Below are positions 21,681 to 30,005 of a stretch of DNA of 38,415 bases, piece by piece (within the stretch, counting starts at the first letter, position 1; each line of letters starts with the position of its first letter). The stretch is taken from IMG/VR virus record IMGVR_UViG_3300022198_001053, positions 1 to 38,415 of that record; one strand, written 5' to 3'. The notes beneath the pieces are model-generated. The model was not told the origin of the DNA. It ran no database searches and saw nothing but the letters and a program-made list of their open reading frames with translations. Source of the stretch: a virus. A program made the position numbers and the translations under genes.

Positions 21681-22066
21681 TGAAAGTTAAGATTACTGAC
21701 TTGGCCGAGGAACTCGGCGTTAATGTAAACGAGCTGCTTGAAGTTAAAGCAAGCAAGCTGACTGAGGACGACTGGACCGGTCGCGGTAAGAACACTTGGT
21801 TTACCGAGGATGCCGTGGCTAAGATTCGCCTAGCTATGGACATCCCTGAGCTTTCGCCAGATGTCCTTTATGCGACGTTCGTTCACGTTGCCCCTAATGA
21901 CCGCTGGGTTTACGCGAAGATTCAAGGCGTTGATGGTAAGCGTCCTGTGCTTATCCCTCGGAAACTTCGTGGTAAGCTAAAGGATAAGAAGTTTCCAGTT
22001 CATGCCATCACGGACAACAAAGGCACAACTTACCGCCATGCCGCGCTTACAGGATACAACCTGTGA
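21680..22066 (+). CDS. IF2N-like small protein, 128 aa
   Basis: The first 25 residues, VKITDLAEELGVNVNELLEV, fit the IF2N fold found at the N-terminus of translation factor IF-2. A Trp/Thr segment (DDWTGRGKNTWFTEDAVAKI) and a beta-rich C-terminal half (RWVYAKIQGVDGKRPVLIPR) follow. TAATG overlap with the large terminase. In a packaging operon it more likely binds protein or nucleic acid than initiates translation. I recall similar genes in marine phage contigs. Confidence 0.66.
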   Translation: MKVKITDLAEELGVNVNELLEVKASKLTEDDWTGRGKNTWFTEDAVAKIRLAMDIPELSPDVLYATFVHVAPNDRWVYAKIQGVDGKRPVLIPRKLRGKLKDKKFPVHAITDNKGTTYRHAALTGYNL

Positions 22067-22262
22067 CCCAGAGTGGCTATCGCAGCAGACTGACCGTTTG
22101 CTCGGCTTTGAGGTGCTTTACAAGGAAGTGACTGGCTACGCTGATAACATCCAGCCCTCCGCCATTTGCGAAAAGATTGGGGTTCACCCGACATTCACGC
22201 ACGAGGCGGTTCTGTCTTTCGTAACCAAGTTTAGCCAATTCAACTACATCCCTAATGAGTAA
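22038..22262 (+). CDS. Small hypothetical protein, 74 aa
   Basis: Start chosen at 22038 (MPRLQDTTCDPEWLSQQTDR) to limit overlap with the IF2N-like gene (29 bp); an ATG at 22002 is possible. The C-terminus (HPTFTHEAVLSFVTKFSQFN) is helical. It overlaps the portal start by 8 bp. No family recognised. Confidence 0.58.
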   Translation: MPRLQDTTCDPEWLSQQTDRLLGFEVLYKEVTGYADNIQPSAICEKIGVHPTFTHEAVLSFVTKFSQFNYIPNE

Positions 22263-24345
22263 CACGAGCGAGGAGAAGTCTCTTACATTTGCCGCGAAGG
22301 AACCGAACGTAATGGTTCTTCAGAAAGCATACGACGACACGCTGGCGGACCTAGAGCCTTATTTCCAGCAATGCCGCCAGAATTACGATGACCGTAATAA
22401 CATCTGGCCGGGGAAAACCCGTGACCTTCGCAAGCACGGCTCTGACGCTTTCCCGTGGGATGGCGCGTCTGACTCCGAGGCTCATGTTATTGACGAGCGC
22501 ATTAACAGCTACGTCTCCTTGCTCATGTCCTCCATGATGCGTGCGAACATTCGTGCGTATCCCGTGGAGTTCGGTGACATGGCGCGTGCTCGCGTTGTCT
22601 CCTCGTTCCTGAAGTGGATGGTCAGCAGCTACATTCCTCGCTTTAAGAAAGAGATGGAGTCTGCTGCAAATCACTTGCTTGAGCGCGGTATCGCCGTGAC
22701 TTACGTTGGCTGGCAGCGAGAAGACCGCACTTACCTCCAGCGTCTTGACCTTCAGCAGCTTGCTCAGGTTGACCCGCAGCTTGCTCAGGCCGTAATTGAC
22801 GGCTCGGCTGACGACCAGATTATTGCTATGCTTCGTTCGGTGTATCCCTCGGTTACGGATGCCCGTGCTAAGAAAGCCCTGAAGGACTTGCGCAAAAAGG
22901 GCATTGCTGAGATTCCTGTTAGCCGCCGCCAAGTGGACTGCCCCTTGGTTCAGTCCCTTACGCCTGATGGCGACTTCTTCTTCCCGTCTTACGCCACCGA
23001 CCCGCAGCGTGCGCCTTATTGCTTCTGGCGGACTTACTTCACAGCCCAAGAGCTAAAGAACAAAGTCGCCACCGAAGGATGGGATGCCGACTGGGTGGAT
23101 TACGTTATTGAGCATTACCGGGGCGTGAACATTGACACGATTGGTCAGGAGAACAACACCCGGAAGTCTGTCCTTTGGGACGACATGGTTTACGAGGCGG
23201 ACGAGCTGATTGAGATTGTTTACGGCTATCAGCGTCTCGTGGACCCGATTGACAATTCCGAGGGCATTTACTGCACGGTTTTTCATCGGGAGCTTTCATC
23301 GAAGATTAGTGAGATTAAGCCTTACGCCAAGTTCGAGCTTATGAACGGTTACGAGGATTATCCCGTAATTGTAACTCGTCTTAGCGAAGCCTCTAAGCGT
23401 CTGTATGATGTTCAGAGCATGGCCGACGTTCTGCGCGGTATTCAGTGGCAGGTGAAGATTGAGCGCGATAGCCGCATTGACCGTAACTCAATGGCTACGA
23501 TGCCGCCGATTATGCACCCGGTTGGTAACGCTCCGAGTGATTGGGGGCCGGGACGGTTTGTTCCGTATCGCCGTGGTGGCGAGTTCCAGTTCGGTCCTAC
23601 GCCGCAGTATAACCCCGGCTCCGTGGAAATGGAGCGCACGCTTCTTGACGTTGCTGACCGTCTCGTTGGCCTTAGCGCGAATGACCCGGCTTCCGCTACG
23701 AAGCGTCAGTTTATCCTAGATAAGTTCTTGTTGCACGTTCAGGACGTTATCAAGATGGCGTTCAAGTGCTACCAGCGGTTCGGCCCTGACCAAGTGTTCT
23801 TCCGTGTTACCGGCGTCGTTGACCCGATGCGCTTCGACAAGGGGAACCCTGACGAGAATTACGACATTGTTATCGGTTATGATGTCCTTAACTCCGACCC
23901 CGAAACGCAGGAGACAAAGTTGAACCAGCTTGTCAGCCTCATTCAACTGGACCGTAATGGACGTATTAACCCCGACGCTCTCATTGACATTGCGGCTAAC
24001 GCTATCGACCCGATTGCTGCTGACGCGGTGCTGCAACCGATTGAGCAAGCGCAACAGCAAATCGTCCGGTTTGTTACGGATGACCTTACTAAGATTTTTG
24101 CTGGCATCGAAATGCCTGCTCGACCGAATGGCGCACAGATTGCGCTTCAAGTTATTCAGCAGTATGCTTCACAACCAGACGTTGCACAGCGTTTGCAGCA
24201 AGACGAAGCATTTGCGGCACGACTCCAGAAGTATGCAGCGCAATACACCTTCCAAATGCAGCAAGCGCAGAACGCTCAGATTGGTCGTATTGGGACTCAG
24301 CCTGCTGCTATGGGTGACGTTAATACTCAAAGCATGGGGGCTTGA
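22255..24345 (+). CDS. Portal protein, 696 aa
   Basis: Forms the dodecameric ring at the capsid vertex through which DNA enters and leaves. The length, and the sequence DGASDSEAHVIDERINSYVS followed by a long helical stem region, fit portals of large podovirus type. The C-terminal 100 residues are a Gln/Ala-rich helix (QPIEQAQQQIVRF, LQKYAAQYTFQMQQAQNAQI), resembling the barrel extension of P22-like portals. It directly follows the terminase cluster and precedes the endolysin. Confidence 0.88.
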   Translation: MSNTSEEKSLTFAAKEPNVMVLQKAYDDTLADLEPYFQQCRQNYDDRNNIWPGKTRDLRKHGSDAFPWDGASDSEAHVIDERINSYVSLLMSSMMRANIRAYPVEFGDMARARVVSSFLKWMVSSYIPRFKKEMESAANHLLERGIAVTYVGWQREDRTYLQRLDLQQLAQVDPQLAQAVIDGSADDQIIAMLRSVYPSVTDARAKKALKDLRKKGIAEIPVSRRQVDCPLVQSLTPDGDFFFPSYATDPQRAPYCFWRTYFTAQELKNKVATEGWDADWVDYVIEHYRGVNIDTIGQENNTRKSVLWDDMVYEADELIEIVYGYQRLVDPIDNSEGIYCTVFHRELSSKISEIKPYAKFELMNGYEDYPVIVTRLSEASKRLYDVQSMADVLRGIQWQVKIERDSRIDRNSMATMPPIMHPVGNAPSDWGPGRFVPYRRGGEFQFGPTPQYNPGSVEMERTLLDVADRLVGLSANDPASATKRQFILDKFLLHVQDVIKMAFKCYQRFGPDQVFFRVTGVVDPMRFDKGNPDENYDIVIGYDVLNSDPETQETKLNQLVSLIQLDRNGRINPDALIDIAANAIDPIAADAVLQPIEQAQQQIVRFVTDDLTKIFAGIEMPARPNGAQIALQVIQQYASQPDVAQRLQQDEAFAARLQKYAAQYTFQMQQAQNAQIGRIGTQPAAMGDVNTQSMGA

Positions 24346-24346
24346 T

Positions 24347-24883
24347 ATGGCCGAAATTGGCAACTACGACGAAATGGTTGCTCGCTCAAGTGCGGAGCAA
24401 AGAAAGTTCTCTGAAGACCTTTACAATCAGATTGCCGAACACGAAGGCGTTAAGCAGTATGTTTACCTCGACACCGAGGATAAGCCTACTATTGGTGTCG
24501 GCTTTAATTTGACGCAGCCGCATAACCAGCGCATCATTAGGCAAATGGGGTATAACCCGCAAGACCTGATTAGCGGCAAGGTTCGCCTGACGGAATCAGA
24601 AATTAAGCGTCTTTACAATGAGTCTGTTACTCAGGCGTTTAACGACGCTCGTAAGTGGTTGCCTAACTTTGACCAGCAGCCAGCAGACGTAAGGAAGGCT
24701 TTGATTGACATGTCTTTCAATCTCGGCTTTACCAAGCTAAACGAGTTCGAGAAGACCCAAGCTGCATTGATGCAAAAGGATTACAAGACCGCCGCGGCTG
24801 AGATGCTTGACAGCAAGTGGGCGAAGCAAGTAAAAGGACGAGCACAGACCCTTGCTTCAATGGTTCGCAAACACTCTAAGTAA
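24347..24883 (+). CDS. Endolysin, T4-type lysozyme (GH24), 178 aa
   Basis: Hydrolyses peptidoglycan at lysis. The catalytic triad is spaced exactly as in T4 lysozyme (E11-D20-T26): E33 in EHEGVKQYVYLD, D42, and T48 in KPTIGVGFNL. The C-terminal region ADVRKALIDMSFNLGFTKLN is typical of the family. No signal peptide or SAR helix is visible, so a holin is needed. The gene lies 8.7 kb before the holin-like pair, an unusual separation. Confidence 0.93.
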   Translation: MAEIGNYDEMVARSSAEQRKFSEDLYNQIAEHEGVKQYVYLDTEDKPTIGVGFNLTQPHNQRIIRQMGYNPQDLISGKVRLTESEIKRLYNESVTQAFNDARKWLPNFDQQPADVRKALIDMSFNLGFTKLNEFEKTQAALMQKDYKTAAAEMLDSKWAKQVKGRAQTLASMVRKHSK

Positions 24884-25104
24884 TGTCACTCGAAAAATCC
24901 CTCGACCACCTCTCTCACATCACGCAGTTCGCTGACTTCCTTGAGTCAATCAAGGATGAGCGTGAGTCCTGTATCGCGGCTCTCTTTAACGCAGAGCCTC
25001 ATAAGATGCAGCAAATTTCGGGACAGATTCTCGCTTACGACCAAATCCTAAAGATGACTAACGCAGAGGAGATTCTCTTTAGGCATAAGGGCCGCTCGCT
25101 TTAA
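24883..25104 (+). CDS. Small helical protein, 73 aa
   Basis: TAATG overlap with the endolysin gene. MSLEKSLDHLSHITQFADFL followed by an ERESCIAALFN helix and a second amphipathic helix. It resembles small head-associated proteins next to portals in other phages, but I cannot assign it. Confidence 0.62.
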   Translation: MSLEKSLDHLSHITQFADFLESIKDERESCIAALFNAEPHKMQQISGQILAYDQILKMTNAEEILFRHKGRSL

Positions 25105-25135
25105 GCGGCGGCTAAGAAAGAGAATAAGTAAACTG

Positions 25136-25166
25136 AAAATAAAAGAAACCCCTTAAAAGAAAGGGG
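25136..25166 (-). terminator. Intrinsic terminator of the minus-strand island gene
   Basis: Minus strand: CCCCTT-TCTTTT-AAGGGG (25166-25149) followed by TTTCTTTTATTTT. It ends transcription of the gene at 25421-25200. Confidence 0.75.
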
Positions 25167-25199
25167 GAGTGTGAGGGGGATTTTAAAATCTTGTCAAGC

Positions 25200-25421
25200 C
25201 TAAAGTTGGTTCGCTTGTAACATAGCGATTACATGGGCCGGGGGGTTAGCGCGGGAGTAACGAAAGATTTCGTGCTCCTCAATTACTAGCTCTCCAAAGG
25301 GGTGCATTTTGGCGTGTGCCGCGTTGCCCCTGACCTTAACTCGGCGCATTGTTTGCGCAGCCTTCCAGTGCTCTGGAGCTATCCAGTCATAGGAGGTGGG
25401 CTTACGGGGTTTGGGATTCAT
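25200..25421 (-). CDS. Isolated minus-strand gene in the virion operon, 73 aa
   Basis: A basic, Pro-rich start (MNPKPRKPTSYDWIAPEHWK) leads to KVRGNAAHAKMHPFGELVIE and an aromatic end. It opposes all surrounding genes and has its own terminator, the arrangement of a mobile extra gene (moron). No family recognised. Transcription against the late operon would require its own promoter upstream (25422-25470). Confidence 0.62.
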   Translation of the reverse strand: MNPKPRKPTSYDWIAPEHWKAAQTMRRVKVRGNAAHAKMHPFGELVIEEHEIFRYSRANPPAHVIAMLQANQL

Positions 25422-25474
25422 TGAACTTCAAGACTTTGCACATAATAGCAAATAAATGTCAAGCAGCAAAAAAG

Positions 25475-25485
25475 CGTGTTACAAT
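25475..25485 (+). promoter_or_regulatory. Extended -10 promoter of the scaffold-capsid unit
   Basis: CGTGTTACAAT. A weak -35-like ATGTCA (25456-25461) precedes it by 18 bp. Predicted start near 25492 gives a 41-nt leader to the scaffold ATG at 25533. Confidence 0.6.
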
Positions 25486-25532
25486 GACGTTATCGCAAAT
25501 CGCTCAGGCGTTCAAAGAGAGCGTTGATAACT

Positions 25533-26672
25533 ATGTCTAATGAAGTTCTAACACCTAACGCTGCGGGTGAAAAAAGTGCAGTGGAAAGCTCAGACAACCT
25601 TGCGTTCGGGATGTATGCACTCCGACGCCGGGGTGGTAAGACGGAAGTTCAGGGGGAGCCTAAAATCTCCACCGAAGTAATTAACGTCAAGCCAGCAGAA
25701 CCGCAACCAAAGGCGGAGCAGGAGGATAAGCAGGCCGGGGAAGCCCAGCCTGAGTCTCGGAACGACACCCAAGCGGAGGCCGTTACCGAGAACGAACCTG
25801 TAAGCCAAGAGGAAGCAGATGTTCTTTCTAAGAAGGAAATCGACCTAGAGTCCATGTCAGAGGCAGAACTGCGGGAGCTTGCCGACAAGCTCGGTAGCCG
25901 CGCAGTAGCCCGATTCGGTGAGCTTACCGCAAAACGTAAGCAAGCCGAGGAACAGCTTAATGCCCTGAAACAAGAACTAGCGAATCGGGAATCGCAAAAG
26001 AATCCCTTGGAGACTAAGCGGATTGAAAACAATCCGTTTGCCGACATCGACAGCGTTGAGAAATTGCAGGGCAAGGCCCGCGAAATCGACGAGGCTATCG
26101 AATGGGCCGAAGACGTTCTCTGGACTAACGAGCATCTGGCAGCAGATGACATCGTTGCGACAGTGGACGGCAAAGAGATTACCAAGGCTCAGGTGCGTAA
26201 AGTTATGCGCGATGCTCAGAAGGCACGCAAAGACTTTCTCCCGGCGCAGCTCTCTGAACTCCAAGCCCGTCAGCAACGTGCCGCCGCCAAGCAACAGCTT
26301 AGTGAGGCAATTCGGACGGAACTGGATTGGATGCAAGGCGAAGATAACGATACCCGCAGGCAGTTCGAGATTCTGCGCGAAAGCCCGCTTTTGAAGCAGG
26401 CTATCAAAGCAGTCCCGGACCTTGAGCCTTACATGGAATACATGGTGGCTCACGCGGCTAATTCGATTTATGGGCGCAAGCCTGTGAACGAAACCCGGCC
26501 TAGTGCGCGGATTAACCCTCCTTCGATTCAGGTTAGTTCTTCTGCTCAAAGCGAGCAGCCAGAACCCCGAGCGGCTAAGGCCGTGAAAGACATTCAGCAA
26601 CGGTTCTCTACGTCAGGTGCTACGCAGGACTTCATCGCTCTCCGCGCCCTTCAACACTCTAAACGTAAATAA
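25533..26672 (+). CDS. Scaffolding protein (predicted), 379 aa
   Basis: Directly precedes the capsid gene. It is hydrophilic, Glu/Lys/Gln-rich and largely coiled coil (ELTAKRKQAEEQLNALKQEL), after a disordered N-terminal third, and it ends in a basic C-terminus (RALQHSKRK), the segment with which scaffolds commonly contact capsid protein. The start is the ATG at 25533; an in-frame TTG at 25524 is less likely. Assignment by position and composition. Confidence 0.75.
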   Translation: MSNEVLTPNAAGEKSAVESSDNLAFGMYALRRRGGKTEVQGEPKISTEVINVKPAEPQPKAEQEDKQAGEAQPESRNDTQAEAVTENEPVSQEEADVLSKKEIDLESMSEAELRELADKLGSRAVARFGELTAKRKQAEEQLNALKQELANRESQKNPLETKRIENNPFADIDSVEKLQGKAREIDEAIEWAEDVLWTNEHLAADDIVATVDGKEITKAQVRKVMRDAQKARKDFLPAQLSELQARQQRAAAKQQLSEAIRTELDWMQGEDNDTRRQFEILRESPLLKQAIKAVPDLEPYMEYMVAHAANSIYGRKPVNETRPSARINPPSIQVSSSAQSEQPEPRAAKAVKDIQQRFSTSGATQDFIALRALQHSKRK

Positions 26673-26691
26673 CTCTTAACTACCGCCTAAC

Positions 26692-27675
26692 ATGGCTTTT
26701 TCTAACACTTACGACACAACCAATCCGGGTTCGGCTGTCTCCAATCGTGAAGACCTGACCGACATCCTGACCATCCTCGCCCCCGAGGAAACTCCCGTGC
26801 TTTCGTCCGCTCCTAAGAGCAAGGCGACAGGGACATTCGTTGAATGGACCGTTGACTCCCTCGCTTCCCCGGTGACATCCGGCGTGGCCGAAGGTGCCGA
26901 CGTTACATCGTTCACCGACAAATTCAGTGGCCGCGCTCGTATCGGCAACTACGTCCAGAAGTTCCGCCGCGACTTCATGGTGTCTGACCTCCAGAACGCC
27001 GTTGAGTCCGTTGGTCCCGCGAAGATTGCTCAGGCTGAAGCCAAGGCCGTCCGCGAAATCAAGCGCGACGTTGAGGCTACCCTGTGCTCCGCGAATGACC
27101 GCTCGTCTGAAGATGGTGCTGGCACCGTTTATGGCCTCCGTGGTCTGGGCGACTGGATTGACTCGGCTGGTCCGGCTGACGTTCCGTCCGCTTACCGCAC
27201 GCCTGCTGGTTCGATTCACTCGTCCGGTGCGCTGACTGAGAGCGGTTTCAATGACCTGATTACGTCGATTTATCGCGTCACAGGCACAACGAACAACCTG
27301 ACGCTCGTGGCCGACACAGCCCTGCGTCGCGTTATCGCTGACTATGCTCGCACATCGGGCAGCACAAACACGGTTTACCGCCAGATTACTCAGGCGGCTG
27401 ATTCCAAGACCATCAAGCTCTCGGTCGAGATGTATGAGTCCGACCACGGCATGGTGAGCATTGTGAACATGAACCCGGACTGCGCTCCTGACACCACAAA
27501 CAAGGACACTGGCTACCTCGTCAACCCGGATTACTACGGCGTTGCGGAGCTGATTGGCCTTGGCTCGACCCGTCTGCCGAACCTCGGCGGTGGTGAGCGT
27601 GGTTATGTGGACACAACCCTCACGCTGTTGGTCAACCATCCCGGTGCCCACGGCAAAATCACAGCCCTCAGCTAA
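26692..27675 (+). CDS. Major capsid protein, SU10/DUF5309-like, 327 aa
   Basis: The N-terminus TTNPGSAVSNREDLTDILTI followed by LAPEETPVLSS, FVEWTVDSL and EGADVTSF fits, from memory, the SU10-type capsid family (DUF5309) with HK97 fold. REIKRDVEATLC belongs to the long spine helix region. It lies between scaffold and decoration genes. It uses ACA heavily, the codon read by the phage tRNA-Thr. Most codons end in C, unlike neighbouring genes, suggesting selection for high expression. No SD. Confidence 0.88.
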   Translation: MAFSNTYDTTNPGSAVSNREDLTDILTILAPEETPVLSSAPKSKATGTFVEWTVDSLASPVTSGVAEGADVTSFTDKFSGRARIGNYVQKFRRDFMVSDLQNAVESVGPAKIAQAEAKAVREIKRDVEATLCSANDRSSEDGAGTVYGLRGLGDWIDSAGPADVPSAYRTPAGSIHSSGALTESGFNDLITSIYRVTGTTNNLTLVADTALRRVIADYARTSGSTNTVYRQITQAADSKTIKLSVEMYESDHGMVSIVNMNPDCAPDTTNKDTGYLVNPDYYGVAELIGLGSTRLPNLGGGERGYVDTTLTLLVNHPGAHGKITALS

Positions 27676-27684
27676 TAACTAACA

Positions 27685-28137
27685 ATGGCCCAGCTCACAA
27701 TTAACGAATCCGCAGGCACGCTTTTCAACTACGTTGCGAAGCTGTCGTATCTTGACCTTCAGGCTATCGGCAACGGTAATCAGGATGTCTTGTTTACGCT
27801 CCCCGCCGGTTCGGGTGTGCTGTCCTGCGTTGTTCACGAGAAGACAGCCATCGCTGGCTCGACCTCGCTCGTGATTGACGTTGGCACAACACAAGCCGAC
27901 CCTGACGAGTTCATTGACGCTCTGGACGTGGACGCTATGTCTGGCCCCGTGGCTAACACTGGCGACCTTTTCGTTCAGTCCGCTGGCACGACCACCATCG
28001 CTGGTGGCGCGTTGCCCGTGAAGCTGGTTGCTTCCGCCACCCCGGTTTATATCGAGGTGAACGATGCCGCCATTGCGTCGATTACTGCTGGTGAGATTGT
28101 TATCGCGCTTCAAGTGGTGAACTTCTCTCAGTTCTAA
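27685..28137 (+). CDS. Capsid decoration or head-fiber-like protein, 150 aa
   Basis: Small beta-rich protein (MAQLTINESAGTLFNYVAKL, GALPVKLVASATPVYIEVND) starting 9 bp after the capsid stop and ending just before a strong terminator. Pairing with the capsid gene in one transcription unit implies high copy number, as for proteins covering the capsid surface. Function inferred. Confidence 0.68.
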   Translation: MAQLTINESAGTLFNYVAKLSYLDLQAIGNGNQDVLFTLPAGSGVLSCVVHEKTAIAGSTSLVIDVGTTQADPDEFIDALDVDAMSGPVANTGDLFVQSAGTTTIAGGALPVKLVASATPVYIEVNDAAIASITAGEIVIALQVVNFSQF

Positions 28138-28150
28138 CCCACTAGACTAG

Positions 28151-28161
28151 CGTGTTATAAT
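28151..28161 (+). promoter_or_regulatory. Extended -10 promoter overlapping the capsid terminator
   Basis: CGTGTTATAAT, perfect TATAAT with TGn. The predicted start (28167-28168) lies inside the 5' arm of the terminator stem, so its own transcripts cannot form the terminator and would continue into the tail genes. Confidence 0.7.
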
Positions 28162-28191
28162 GGGGCTATCCTTCGGGGTAGCCCCTTTTTT
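28162..28191 (+). terminator. Strong UUCG-capped intrinsic terminator after the capsid unit
   Basis: GGGGCTATCC and GGGTAGCCCC form a 10-bp stem (one G-T pair) around a TTCG tetraloop, followed by six T (28186-28191). The next gene's ATG begins right after the T run. Confidence 0.92.
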
Positions 28192-28500
28192 ATGCAGCTA
28201 ATTACAACCTTCCCGAAATACCATGATGGAGAAATCCACGCCGCGCTAATGCGCGAGCTAAAGACGGGGCTGCAACTAAAGAAAGAGATGGAGCGTGCTA
28301 AAGAAATCGAAGCCGCTCAACAAGCTAAAGAGCTGGTTAATCAACGAGAAGTCCCCGGTTTGGGACGGTGCATCGGGGTAATCCCCGAGTGGGAATTTTA
28401 CCGTATGCAGCAAAAATACGGAGCCAAAGAGGTTCACTCTAAGGAGTTTATGAAATACTTCCAGAAGAAGTTCCCTCACCTTTCCCCTAACAAACTGTGA
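28192..28500 (+). CDS. Hypothetical protein, 102 aa
   Basis: ATG directly after the terminator T run. A helical Lys/Glu/Gln centre (LKKEMERAKEIEAAQQAKEL) is followed by RCIGVIPEWEFYRMQQKYGA and an aromatic-basic end. The C-terminal half resembles small head-completion or virion proteins but I cannot name it. The stop overlaps the adaptor start as GTGA. Confidence 0.65.
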   Translation: MQLITTFPKYHDGEIHAALMRELKTGLQLKKEMERAKEIEAAQQAKELVNQREVPGLGRCIGVIPEWEFYRMQQKYGAKEVHSKEFMKYFQKKFPHLSPNKL

Positions 28501-29354
28501 CTAACCGAACATACAGCGACCTTTATTCACTAATTAGCTCGCTTTCGGGCGTGAGTGACTTCACGACCCAAGAGCAAACGAGCATCCTGAACTTTGTTAA
28601 TCGCCGCATTTATCAGGCGTATCGGCAAAGTCAGACTTGGCCGCGATACATCGTAGGTGCTCAGGCGCGGCCTATGGTAGATGGGGTTATCCCCGTTACC
28701 TTTACGCCGACTACTTACAATGTCGCCTCGGCGTCCCGTAGCGGGACAACCGTGACGTTCGTTTGCACGGCTGGCGTGAACTTTGTGGCCGGTATGTATG
28801 TCACGGTAGCCGCCCTTAGCGGAACCGTGAACGCTAACGGTAACTTCCAAGTTGTCAGCGTGGACACGACCACGACGACTAACGACACCTTTACTTACGA
28901 GCTGACCTCTGGGACGGGCACCGAGACTTACACCGGCTCGGCTACCGTCATCGCTGACGCGGTTCCCGAGATTGACAGCTTTAACCGCATCTGGAGCAGC
29001 AACCCCCTGAACATTAACTCGGCTATCGAATACGAGTTCTGGGTGGATTCTGACGGTGCTCATGTGGTGAACAATTACAGCAACCTAAGCGGGTTCTGGG
29101 TTAGCTTCATCAAGGAGTGGGGCGGCCCTTATACGTCCGCCGCTACTGACATTCCCGGCGAGTTCTTTGAATACGCCGCTCATGCTGCTTACGCCGACTT
29201 CCTTCGGATGGATGGTCAGATTGACAAATCCATTGCCGAGGAAAACGTGGCGCAGCAATACCTTTTGGTAGAATTAGACAAAGCGGAATCGCAACGCAAT
29301 AACAATACGCTTTACCGCCGAATCTCAACATACGTCTCCCGCCAGTCTCGTTAA
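28497..29354 (+). CDS. Head-tail adaptor (collar) protein, 285 aa
   Basis: GTG start overlapping the preceding stop. The first 60 residues (SDLYSLISSLSGVSDFTTQE, then ILNFVNRRIYQAYRQSQTWP) and the helical C-terminus fit gp6/T7 gp11-type adaptors that bind below the portal. Between them (about 65-155) lies a beta-rich insertion (SGTTVTFVCTAGVNFVAGMY, NGNFQVVSVD), similar to domains in the nozzle gene. Function inferred from position and helical pattern. Confidence 0.72.
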   Translation: MTNRTYSDLYSLISSLSGVSDFTTQEQTSILNFVNRRIYQAYRQSQTWPRYIVGAQARPMVDGVIPVTFTPTTYNVASASRSGTTVTFVCTAGVNFVAGMYVTVAALSGTVNANGNFQVVSVDTTTTTNDTFTYELTSGTGTETYTGSATVIADAVPEIDSFNRIWSSNPLNINSAIEYEFWVDSDGAHVVNNYSNLSGFWVSFIKEWGGPYTSAATDIPGEFFEYAAHAAYADFLRMDGQIDKSIAEENVAQQYLLVELDKAESQRNNNTLYRRISTYVSRQSR

Positions 29355-29358
29355 TCTT

Positions 29359-29673
29359 ATGCCTAACACATTCACAGTTAATCTTTACCCGGTTCCGACA
29401 GACGGCGGCACAGACGAACGCCTGACGGTTTCTACGTCCGTTGTGCAGTTTGCTACAACGTGGTATGACGAGGACACTAAGTTCGTTTTCGTTGATGTCC
29501 AAGGTGCCGACATCATGGTTACGTTTGACGGCTCTGACCCCTCGGCTTCTAACGGCCACAAGTTTGCATCTGGCTTCCGTGGCTTCTGGTCTGCTCGTCA
29601 GGCTGATGCGGCTAAGATGATTCGCGCTGGCGGCACCGACGCTGCGGTGCAGGCTTCACCCTTTACAGTTTAA
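29359..29673 (+). CDS. Small virion protein A, 104 aa (paralog of next)
   Basis: MPNTFTVNLYPVPTDGGTDE, then VFVDVQGADIMVTFDGSDPS and a helical end with RAGGTDAAVQ. The core is shared with the next gene, so the two arose by tandem duplication. A small beta-sandwich virion protein near the adaptor is likely; exact role unknown. Confidence 0.65.
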   Translation: MPNTFTVNLYPVPTDGGTDERLTVSTSVVQFATTWYDEDTKFVFVDVQGADIMVTFDGSDPSASNGHKFASGFRGFWSARQADAAKMIRAGGTDAAVQASPFTV

Positions 29674-29677
29674 TCTC

Positions 29678-30004
29678 ATGCCTAACGCACGCATTGTTAA
29701 CACGCCGTCGCAGGCGATTTCGCAGAACAACACGACTCATAAGCAGAACACGATTAGCTCGTCTGCCGAGGCTATCGTGAACTGGAGCTTGAACGCTGGC
29801 ACTACGCACGTTCTGGTGCAAGTTACTGGCGAGCCTATTCGTGTGACTTTCGATGGCGCGACTGACCCGACCGCTTCGCTTGGCTTCCGTATGCCTGCTA
29901 ATAGCTCGGCTTACTGGACACGGGAGATGGCTTCTAAGGCCAAGGCTATCCGCGAAGGTTCCAGCGATGCCGTGGTTGAAATGCAAGAACTGAACTACCT
30001 CTAA
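29678..30004 (+). CDS. Small virion protein B, 108 aa (paralog of previous)
   Basis: Shares MPN start, VQVTGEPIRVTFDGATDPTA, an aromatic turn, AKAIREGSSDAVVEMQ with the preceding protein, at clearly diverged identity. A single base separates its stop from the fiber start. Likely a virion component; role unknown. Confidence 0.65.
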   Translation: MPNARIVNTPSQAISQNNTTHKQNTISSSAEAIVNWSLNAGTTHVLVQVTGEPIRVTFDGATDPTASLGFRMPANSSAYWTREMASKAKAIREGSSDAVVEMQELNYL

Positions 30005-30005
30005 G

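Noticed and set aside
22351-23049. Minus-strand 232-codon frame opposite the portal gene
   Set aside because: Shadow of the portal codon pattern with no start signal or motif.
25484-25540. 18-codon leader peptide before the scaffold gene
   Set aside because: Its ATG overlaps the -10 box and would lie upstream of the predicted transcription start.
26680-27651. Long minus-strand frame (323 codons) opposite the capsid gene
   Set aside because: It mirrors a strongly C-biased capsid gene, has no start signal and no protein-like sequence.
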